64,000 nucleotides of DNA, taken from assembly GCF_001625215.2 (NCBI RefSeq), contig NC_030381.2, positions 43,274,689 to 43,338,688 on the forward strand. Reading direction: 5' to 3'. Positions 55,314 to 64,000 of this stretch are shown one piece after another (position 1 is the stretch's first letter; each line of letters opens with the position of its first letter). Made by a program: the position numbers and the translations under genes. The notes under the pieces are model-generated. The model saw only the letters and a list, made by a program, of their open reading frames with translations, was not told the origin of the DNA and ran no database searches. This DNA comes from Daucus carota subsp. sativus (lineage: Eukaryota > Streptophyta > Magnoliopsida > Apiales > Apiaceae).

Positions 55314-58300
55314 ATGGAGTCACTCGAGAAGTTGAATGCCGCAACGACACTAGCGGCAAGTAAGAAAGACAAAGTAGAGAAAGCCATGTTTTCTCTCTTC
55401 GCTGAGTGGAAGAGTCTACGAGACGTAGATTCTTCCGCTCAGCGTTTGTTACAAGATTGTTTCACCGACATTCAGTCGAGAGAGCAACGACTGAATGCGG
55501 TGCAACAATCTGTCACGAGTCGCGGTAAAGTTCTTGACGAGAGAATAGAGGAATTTGAGGGTAAAAAAAAGCGGTTTGTGGTGATGTATGAGGAGAAGAG
55601 CAAGGAGTTGAAGTTGGGGATGAAGAAGTTTGAATTTTGTAAGGGTTTTATAGATAGGAAGATGAAGGCTTTCGATTCGAGAGAAGATGAGATTGAGGAG
55701 AAGAAGAAGTTGATTGAGGATGTTTTCGAGAAGTTTTGTTTGGAGATGAGTGAATTTGAGAAGATTAAGGGGTTGGTGGAGGGGAGACTTGAGGAGGTTA
55801 AGTTGATGGAGAAGAATATTGAGGATAGGGGAATTGAATTGAATAGGATTTTGGTTGAGTTTGATGAGAAATTGAAGAATGTGGTAGAGAAGGAGAAACA
55901 ACTTGAAGTTAAGGAGAAAAGTATCGAAAATCGAGAGAGTAAACTAGAGAGGATTTCGTTTGAGTTGGATGTGAAATTGAAGAATGTGGTTGAGAAAGAG
56001 AAAGAACTTGAATTAAAGGAGAGGGATATTGAAAATCAAGAAACCAAACTAAACAAGGACTTGGTTGAGTTTGATGTGAAAACGAAGAACTTGATGTTGA
56101 AGGAGAGGGATATTGAAAATCGAGAAATTAGACTAGATAAGGACTTGGTTGAGTTTGATGTTAAAAGGAAGAACGTAATGGTGAAGGACTTAGAATTACT
56201 TGAGTTGAAGGAGAGGGATATTGAAAATCAAAGAAACAAACTAGATAGGGACTTGGTGGAGTTTAATGAGAAGATGAAGAATGTGGTTGAGAAGGAGAAG
56301 GAACTTGAGTCAAAGGAGAAGTGGTATGAAAATCGCGACATTGAACTAGAAGGGGCTTTGGTTGAGTTTGATTTGATGAAGAAAAATGTGGAAGAGAGGG
56401 AAAGAGAAGTTAAAGCCAAGGAGAGGAGTTTAGAAATGCGAAAAACTAAACTAGACAGGGTTGAGGTTGAACGTGATGAGAAGATGAAGAATGTGGTGAA
56501 GAAGGAGAAAGAACTTGAATTTAGGGAGAGGCGGAAATATGATGAGAAGAGAAGTAAGAAAGTGGAAAGTAGGGGGAGATCTGGTCATGTTAGATCATAT
56601 GACCAAGATTTGAGTAGGGAATATAATTGCCAGAAAGAAGATTTGAATTTGGAAAAAAAAGCGGTCCACAAGAGGGTAAGGGAGATTGAAACCAAAGAGA
56701 AGTACCTTAAAGAATGGGTGGAAACGATTGATTTGAAGGAGAAAGAAGTTGATATGAAGATTGTCTCAAATGAAGACAGATCCAAGGAGCTTGACATCAA
56801 GGAAAAAGAACTTGATGACCATTTGAAAGAATCTGAATTAATAGTGAAGCAGATGAAAGAATGGGTAAAAAATATTGATTCGAAGGAGAAGGAAATTAAT
56901 TCAGTGAGGATTTTGAATGAAGAAAGGTGCAAGAAACTTGATTTAATGGAGAAAAGTATTTATGATAGGTTGAATGTATTAATTATGCAAGAACAGCACT
57001 TACAAGATCGCGGAAAAGGTTTGGAGGCAAAGGAGAAAGAAATTGAATTATTCAGAATTTCATGCGAAGAAAGATGCAGGAAACTTGAGTTGGAGAAGGA
57101 AAAACTTGAACATCAGATTCAAGAACTCGAAGTGAAAAACAAACAATTAAGCAAAGTTGATCTTTCAATTGTAAAACCTGAGCCATGGAGCGATGATGGT
57201 TCATACGCAGATATAAGATTTTCTATTACTATGGATGGAAAGAATTTGCTCTTGTATTTGATCAACCATAAAAGTGATCATACTTCTTCAGTGACTGATG
57301 AAGTTTACAAGGCACTCAGGCTATCAATGGATCCTGCAAAAATTGTTCTAAACGCAATGCAAGACTTTTACGTGATAAAAGAAGATGAGGAGTTTGAAGA
57401 GGATGTAGTTTGTAGGAGCAGCATTCTTTTGTTGGAACAGTTGAGGAGAATTTCTCCCCATGTTCAGTCATACCATAAAAAAGCAGCACTGGAACTTGCA
57501 AGTAAGTGGAAAGCGAAAATGAAGAGCTCGACGGAGGTTGTGGTCTTCTTGCAGCTTTTAGCTTCCTACACTTTGAGGTCTGCTTTTGTACCAGAAGAGT
57601 TCTCAAGTCTCTTTGAGTTTATCAGTCCACAGACACAGATTGCAGAGTCATTGCAGCTCCTTGGCTACACAGATATAATCACTGGTAAGTTTATCCTTTA
57701 AAGACTATCTCCTCTTGTTCTGAACAAATCTAATATAATCAATATTTCTTCTCTGTACTATTTGACAGATTGTATTGAAGCCATGATAAAAGAGAAGAAG
57801 CATGTGAAAGCTGTTAGCTATGTTTGTGCATTCGGGCTTCGGGACAAGTTCCCACCGGCAACGCTCCTGAAAGACTTTCTAAAAGACTTGTTGAGAAATG
57901 CTCTAGAGGTCAGCATCCCAGTTAACATGAAAGCAAATTCTCTCACTTTTTACTTTTGGTAAGGCAAATGGTCCAGCCCATCGATTGTTGGCAACAATTT
58001 ACCAGTGGGGTCTCCACGGAAAGCTAAACATCCTTGAATGAGTATTTTTTTCGTTGGGAGACACTGCAGACCCCTGCATTCACATCAAAAACCGCTGGTA
58101 GATGATAGCATCAATCGCTTGCCAGTGACCCGCGCTTATATGTTGATTTTTTGTCATTATATACTGAATAGTTTACAATTACCATTTGATATTTTTAGAA
58201 GTACGCAAGCTGACAATGTTGTTGATCTGAAATAACATTTTCTGCAGAAAGAGGCCATAGACAATGTCGTGGTTTCACTCCATCAGGCCCTTGCATGCAT

Positions 58301-60042
58301 TTTTCGCTACAATCTTGAATCAGAATATGCTCCGGAATGCATTGAAATTGTCATTCAACAGCTTGTACAGAAGAGGAACCTTGAAAAAGTGAAGTTATTA
58401 GCCTCTATCAATGATGCAGAACAACAACAGGACGCTGCAAAAAATTGCAAATCATACATATCTTCACCAGAGCCAACTGAAAGTTGCACTACTTGGCTTG
58501 ATCACGAAACTGATGACATGGCTGTAATCCTTGGCAACATGGACGGAAAAAGTTTGCAGCTTTTTCTGAATGAAAATGTGGAAGATCATGGACTGATATG
58601 TAATTATGTCTTCAATAGCCTCAAGGTATCAAGGGAGCCTGCTAAGCTTGTATTGGATGCCATTCAAGGATATTTCGAGATGGGAGATAAACAATTTAAG
58701 TCCCCTGCTTTCATGAGAAGTTGCATTCTTTTGCTGGAGCAACTGATGAAGCTGTCACCAGAGATCAAGCCCGAGGTAAAAGAGGATGCTATGAAACTCG
58801 CGCTTGAATGGAAGGAGACGACGAGGACGCCTCTTGAAATCTTGGGCTTCTTGCACCTTATAACGGCCTATGGCCTAAATTCAAATTTTGAGCGCAGTGA
58901 GCTTGAGGGATTCTTTGAAACTGTTTCATACCTGCCTCATGCTCCTCAATTATGTCGACTCGTTCGATTCTCAGAAGTGACTTCAAATCATGCCATGGTA
59001 TCTTCAAGTAATTGCCATTGGCATCACAAAAACTCTTCAGGCCTCAAAATGCAGGAAAACACAAGCAGTAGAGCAAGCCTAATTCAGTCGGAGAATTCAG
59101 TTAAGCTTGTTCTGGATGCTATGCGGAGCTGCTATCACTCAAACCTGAATAGTAATAGAAGAGTAAAGTTGTATGTGGTGAAGAGTTTTGTAAATTTGAT
59201 GGAGAAATTATTGAAAACGCCACAACAAGTTCAACCTCTTGTCCGAGAAGCAGGTCTGAAGTTTGCACTTGAGTGGAAAACACGGCTTGTGGAAGAGAGG
59301 AGTAAGAACCCAATGGAGGTGCTCGGATTTTTTTACCTCTTAGCAATCTGCAAAGTGGCTTCTTCAGTTGATTCAGACGAGCTTCTTGGTCTTTTTGACG
59401 CGATTTATGTGCAAAGAAAAGCCCCTGACATGGTTCGGTTGCTAGGGCTGGAACACAAAATTCCTGGTATGTCCCCCCTCTCCCTCTCGGTCTTTCCTCT
59501 ATCCTGGTATTTAGGCTTTACTTCTGTTTTTATTTTTGAATGGTTTACTAAAAACTGATCTATCCTGTTTCATGCCAATAGGTTTTATAAAAGGGCTCAT
59601 GAAGAAGGACCGGCTTCAGGCCATCCGATACATTTATGAGTTTAATCTTGTTGGGAAGTTCCGGCCAGTATCTATCCTAAAAGATCACATATGCTCCCAC
59701 AATTTGCTTTCTGCAAATACACGATGGAAGAGAATTTCTGATGAATCACAGGGCAAGGCCATAAGCAAACAACTGGCCTCTGTTAAGGAAGTTGTCAAAT
59801 GCATCAAGGACCATCAGCTTGAGATCGAATATCCTCCTCATAATCTTTTAGCACGAATCAAGCAGCTAGAAGAGCTTATGCCTAAGAAGTCAGGAAGGAA
59901 ACGACATGCTTCAGGCTCAGATCTTCGCCTTGAAGCTCAAACGCAATGGCATAACAGGAAGCATCCGCGCATTGAACCGCTAGTAGGATCTTCCTTAAAT
60001 GTTCCACCTGCTTTTCTCTCAATGACAGATGTTATTGGCTGA
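55314..60042 (+). CDS. FRL5: FRL-5: large FRIGIDA-like protein with three FRIGIDA-type segments
   Basis: Exons 55314-57684, 57769-57908, 58248-59466 and 59582-60042 join in frame (phases 1, 0, 1) into 1396 residues. Residues 1-600 are coiled coil starting MESLEKLNAATTLAAS, with about seven 35-residue units (LVEFDEKLKNVVEKEK type). KPEPWSDDGSYADIRF near residue 620 opens FRIGIDA segment 1 (to about 880). Segment 2 (about 925-1080) has MDGKSLQLFLNENVEDHG and LEQLMKLSPEIKPEVKEDAM. Segment 3 (about 1119-1340) has VKLVLDAMRSCYHS, LLKTPQQVQPLVREAG and LQAIRYIYEFNLVGKF. The tail is basic (SGRKRHASGSDL). Several FRIGIDA repeats in one chain recall Arabidopsis FRL5 (At5g27220). The last exon has no intron where FRL-1 to FRL-4 have one after the SDEP(E) motif. 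The ATG follows a TATA box and a leader of about 60 nt. Confidence 0.9.
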
Positions 60043-61382
60043 GAGTAGGCCGAAATGCAGAAAAAGATAACGCCTTTAGTATTCAATCCACAGAAAATGA
60101 ACTATATGGCTGACTTGATTCCTGCATGTCACTTTTGATAGCATCAGTGTCATTAAATTCCATTGGTAAAAGGACTGCAAAACCGTTCTGTACAACTTGG
60201 TCTAAATCTTGGAGCCTTCTTAGTGCTCATGAGTTCTCTCTTATGGGGCCTGGATCCTTCGGAGCACCGAAAGCCTTATGGTTCAAGAAGATTAATGGTT
60301 TGTCATGCCCTTATCCTGCTGTCCAGTGATTGTTTCTGATGTCTTGTATGGTCCAGAAGACCTCTTAGTCTGTATTCTGTACAAATATTTATCCTTGTGT
60401 ACTAATATGGCTGTAACTCGAACCAAACTGGTTTGAATTCGACCAGATAAAATGGCTCAACCGGGTCTCGAATTTTAGCTTCAACATAGAGTAGTCGAGA
60501 TCTATTTGGTAATTAATTTCGAGTATTGGAGCTCAGAGTATTTTGTTCCAGAATCTGTTTACTTCTGAACATATACTGGTTTATTATCTTTGCATGAGTC
60601 CAGAAGCAGGGATAGATGGCCTATATCAGTTTATTAGATGGACTCAAATACTTGAGCTGTAACAGATATCAGAGTATTAGATGGACTCAAATACTTGAGC
60701 TGTAACAGATATCAGAGTCAGAGTTACTGATGCTAGTCTGTAGTCTGTACCTTAAAGTTATTTGTGTAGACAATGAAGTGTCCTGGTCCTGCCTTGGTAA
60801 TGTTTTGATGATTTTAAGCTTAATTATTTCATTCAGCTGGGATATTGAAAACTCGTGAACAAAACTGAATAACAGAAGATAATAAAGCTCGTAATCAAAC
60901 TTGAATTCAAACTTTATAAAGCTGTAAAATATTGAGGAAGGAAAAAATTCCAAGTGAGTCCTCAAAGAATAACTCCAATACCAGAGGCAACTACGTTATA
61001 TTCAGGTCTCAGACTCAGAAGACCTTCAAACGCCTGCCTGGTGACATTAATCGCCACCTATAACTCCAGCAACTTCTGTATGTTGTTTATAAATATATTG
61101 TGCCCGAATAAAATCCATGGAATCAAATTACCAGATAAATGATAAATATGACTGTCCCCAGTTGAGACAACAATAACACATGCTTCCATTTGCACCAACA
61201 GCTGTAGAAGGCCAAAACTATATTTTCTTCCAAATATATTATGCACAGATACCATTCATAATCTAAAATACCAGCTGAATAATAACCATGACTGTTGCTG
61301 CCGATTAATTTTACAACTAGTTCTGAAGCTTATGATGAATAAGTTGAGAAAACAGTGACATGTCCATTTGCACTACCAATCC
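60043..61382. other. FRL-5 3' UTR and convergent intergenic region
   Basis: 3' UTR and downstream DNA of FRL-5, facing the 3' end of the PPR-like gene on the - strand. It contains the duplication noted at 60631-60717 and nothing else I can name. 60960-61340 probably includes 3' UTR of the PPR-like gene. Confidence 0.5.
60631..60717. repeat. 43-bp tandem duplication
   Basis: TATTAGATGGACTCAAATAC followed by TTGAGCTGTAACAGATATCA occurs twice head to tail without change. Confidence 0.85.
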
Positions 61383-62186
61383 TCACTTTTTCTTGGACGG
61401 TTTCCCTCGAGATTGCTTGGTATGTCTTTTTGACGTCTCATCAAGCAAATCACTGTGTTTCTCCAATATGCGGTTCTTCTCTTCAGCTAAGCCCAACATC
61501 TCATATGCATCCGCAATTTTCATCAAAACAGACTTCTCATAAATCTTACGATCATAAGCTTCCATACTTTTGGAAAGCTTCACAACTTTATCCAGCATGT
61601 TGTTTCGGTAATATACACCTATCATAAGCTTACATAACTGCCATGGAACTGAATGCAGATCATCACCAACTTTCTTTACCCAAATCTCATGTGCTTCTTT
61701 CACTCTGTGGTCCATATCCAATGCTCTAATCAGCTGCCCATATGTATTCATTGTTGTCCCCTGACCCTTACTCAACATCCATTTAATCACTTGAACGACT
61801 CTATGCCACTGTTGTTCTTTTTCTAGAGCAATAAGAGCCTGCTTCAAATGTCCAATAGGGAACTCCCGTTCCCAAGCAGCCCATGAATCTAGTGTCCCGT
61901 AAACAGCTTCTTTACTGTCCTGGAGATCAAGAAGCGTGCTCACTAAAAAGCTGACCCTATCCCTTTTAGAAACATTCTTCCCTATTCTGTGCTTAATATC
62001 CTTTCCTAGATTCTTAGACATAGAGACACCATTCGATCCATCATCATCTGATGGCATTCTGCTCCCGTTATTTAAACTCGGATTTCTACCCTGCGCCATT
62101 GTACAGTAGCTCAAGGTTTGAGCTCTAACAAGGTCAAATTGACTCACACGCCTCACCAATTTCACCATTGCCACCGATCTCCACAT
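61383..62186 (-). CDS. PPR-like protein similar to Arabidopsis At4g18975
   Basis: A single coding exon of 267 residues. The core reads LLDLQDSKEAVYGTLDSWAA, ALEKEQQWHRVVQVIKWMLS, KGQGTTMNTYGQLIRALDMD, DDLHSVPWQLCKLMIGVYYR and a lysine-rich end (SRGKPSKKK). From memory it follows the small plant PPR-type protein At4g18975 closely. It is helical, with only a few degenerate PPR units, and such proteins bind organelle RNA or take part in organelle gene expression. The N-terminus MWRSVAMVKLVRRVSQFDLV is basic and hydroxylated enough to be an organelle presequence, more mitochondrial than plastid in look. A later ATG (TMAQGRNPS) is a possible alternative start. A 5'-UTR intron is likely, with donor CAG|GTATTAAC near 62580 and acceptor TTCTTTAG near 62203. 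Confidence 0.85.
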   Translation of the reverse strand: MWRSVAMVKLVRRVSQFDLVRAQTLSYCTMAQGRNPSLNNGSRMPSDDDGSNGVSMSKNLGKDIKHRIGKNVSKRDRVSFLVSTLLDLQDSKEAVYGTLDSWAAWEREFPIGHLKQALIALEKEQQWHRVVQVIKWMLSKGQGTTMNTYGQLIRALDMDHRVKEAHEIWVKKVGDDLHSVPWQLCKLMIGVYYRNNMLDKVVKLSKSMEAYDRKIYEKSVLMKIADAYEMLGLAEEKNRILEKHSDLLDETSKRHTKQSRGKPSKKK

Positions 62187-62657
62187 CGCGCCAAACCTAA
62201 AGAACCGTCACAAAATAATTCTATAAGGACTCATGTACAGAAACAGGCGCCTTTTTTAGCTTTAAATATTTTTAAATATATTTGAATTTTATCGTTCTCA
62301 AGGTATGCGCACATTTTATCATCCACGTAGCCTACTTACCAGTGACATATACTCCCAGTTAAAATTAGTTGGATATCGAAAAAAATATCAGCAACAGACA
62401 TTAATACAAGGAAATGATATTCTCTTGTAAACTACACACATTGACATGATTCAACTGTGGGTTTTTTTACTCTGTAAAGCATATATATACACTCACTCAT
62501 TAACATAGCAATTAATAGTAACACAAGCACTGATAAAAGATAAAGATATGAATACTCGAGCATACATGTATTGTTAATACCTGAATGAGTTTGGGTTGAA
62601 TAGATAACGATGTGTCGGGTCGCCGGAGCTCCGACGGGGTTGGTTGCAAATTGAGAG

Positions 62658-62665
62658 TATTTATA
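62658..62665 (-). promoter_or_regulatory. TATA box of the PPR-like gene
   Basis: TATAAATA on the - strand (AAAATATAAATACTCTC), just upstream of the presumed untranslated first exon at about 62580-62640. Confidence 0.5.
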
Positions 62666-62785
62666 TTTTCTAGGGTTTTGACCAAATGGGAAAGGTAAAA
62701 TAGCTGACCATGTTTAAGATTTTGGGCCTGGGGTAAGGCTTTGATTTCTGAATATATGGGCCAGGTAGCTGGATCTGTATATCTA

Positions 62786-63242
62786 GGGTATTGGATTGGG
62801 ATTTTAATGAATTGTTTTTAGTTCATGGATTTTAATGGATTGTACGTGATTTTAATTTTGTGCGGATTTCTGATAAAATGTCGCATAATTGATAGGATTT
62901 AAGCACAATGCTTCAAAATCCGATTGATTTTGATGCGATTTCAAAAAATTTAAAATACACCGAAGAATGCCACAAAATCCATCATTTTATGAAATAAAAA
63001 AAATCCATCAGCATTTGAATACCACCAGATTTTAATGAATTTTAAACAATCTCAATTGAATACCATCGGATTTTAAAGCATAATTTAAAATCCCAATTGA
63101 ATACAACCAGATTTTGTAGCATAATTTAAAATCTCAATTGAATACCTCAAGATTTTAATGGATTTCAGACAAATCCCAAACGAATATCCTCGGATTTCAT
63201 GAATGAAAAAAAATGCTTTAAAATCCCAATCCAATACACCCC
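62786..63242. mobile_element. MITE with GGGT(GT)ATTGGATTGGGATTTT ends
   Basis: GGGTATTGGATTGGGATTTT at the left and AAAATCCCAATCCAATACAC at the right are inverted repeats. The inside has several direct sub-repeats of TTTAAAATCCCAATTGAATAC type. This resembles hAT-type MITEs of plants. A target duplication was not found, so the exact edges are uncertain. It lies upstream of the PPR-like gene. Confidence 0.65.
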
Positions 63243-64000
63243 ATTGTTTCTGATTGTCCTCTTAATTATTTTTTTATTCTTATTTTTAAGAGTTTTGAAC
63301 GTATATTTTTGAAATTATTTTTTCAAAAAGTTTTTTTCGTGAATAAAAAAACTGATCCTATTTCATTTAGTTATATTCTTATAAATAAAATTTGGTTTAG
63401 ATAAAAAAAATATGCACAATTTCTAGAAGAGAAGAAATAAAAACTTGGTTTAGGTAAACAAAAATATATGCATAATTGATTAAATGCATGTGTCAATCAA
63501 GATGCCATGGAAAAAAACCTATTAAAACAGTACTGGACGAGGTCTATCCAGCGTAAAAGTGTTGGATGAGGTTTGATCGGCGCTTTTCAACGGCCGGACG
63601 GGGTCTTTTTTTCCTGTCCAGCGATTAAAAAACGATGGATATATTAACCTCTTGTTTTAATCCTGGCAGCTGGATATTCATCCAACGACCAGGAAGCTGA
63701 TTATTGGTTAACTGGACCCTTATTTGCTTTATGCTCATTTGACTAAATTTATTTTTCAGAAACAAGTATTTAATTTTAGAAAAAATACATAAAATTCTAT
63801 TTTTCTCCAAAACAAGCTTTTATTTTCTTGCTAAATAATGAATACTCCCTTTGTAACCTTGGAAATGAGAGTTTGGCACACGTTCTAATGCTCTTAAAAA
63901 ATACCATAACTTATTTTTTAGTCTTTTTTTTTTAAAATAAAATTTGATGTTTGAATTTTTATACACAAAAAGAAAATCTCAAAAATAAGTACAGAACTAT
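63243..64000. other. intergenic region to the window end
   Basis: AT-rich. The words TCCAGCG, GGACGAGGT and GGACGGGGTC near 63530-63610 occur in both orientations and may be transposon subterminal repeats. No gene is seen. Confidence 0.4.

Noticed and set aside
61355..61627. 90-codon + strand frame
   Set aside because: Antisense to the PPR-like gene, whose - strand product has clear family motifs.
1..64000. tRNA, rRNA or snoRNA genes
   Set aside because: Apart from the tRNA-derived SINE copies I found no cloverleaf with paired box A and box B, and no rRNA-like block. A tRNAscan run would settle it.

Overview
This is a stretch of plant nuclear DNA. The genes are AT-rich and split by GT-AG introns, and the space between them is packed with plant transposons (Stowaway and PIF/Harbinger MITEs, CACTA ends, a Mutator-type fold-back, a SINE, LTR pieces). 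The proteins are of eudicot type. An asterid such as an Apiaceae species would fit, but the sequence alone does not fix the species.

Left flank (1-9,000) holds three ordinary genes on the + strand: the 3' end of an SCD2-like gene, a seven-exon Cu/Zn superoxide dismutase, and a four-exon TRAPP subunit of the TRAPPC6/Trs33 type. Right flank (61,380-62,190) holds a short PPR-like gene on the - strand, close to Arabidopsis At4g18975.

The core (10,650-60,050) is a tandem cluster of FRIGIDA-like genes of the FRL5 type, all on the + strand. Five copies look translatable: FRL-1 (1025 aa), FRL-2 (613), FRL-3 (603), FRL-4 (613) and FRL-5 (1396). Each has an N-terminal coiled coil, a FRIGIDA domain that begins near a KPEPWSDD motif, and a basic, nuclear-signal-like C-terminus. 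FRL-2, -3 and -4 are almost identical to one another. FRL-1 and FRL-5 are older and carry long coiled-coil arrays built of 35-residue (five-heptad) units. FRL-5 also has two extra partial FRIGIDA domains and has lost one intron. At least three broken copies lie among them. Two of these are chimeras in which the 5' half is replaced by a foreign promoter and an unrecognised 88-residue ORF.

The cluster also holds scattered fragments of other genes: pieces of TRAPPC6 exon 3, whose intact parent lies in the same window, and two pieces of a ubiquitin-like gene joined to a copy of the FRL promoter. Because the segments are duplicated, one copy often serves as the empty site for an insertion in another. 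This gives exact target-site duplications for a 982-bp Mutator-like fold-back in the 5' leader of FRL-2 (9 bp) and a 166-bp CACTA MITE (3 bp). By family, the FRL proteins are likely nuclear scaffold or regulatory proteins related to FRIGIDA, the flowering-time factor. No role for this cluster can be read from the sequence alone.
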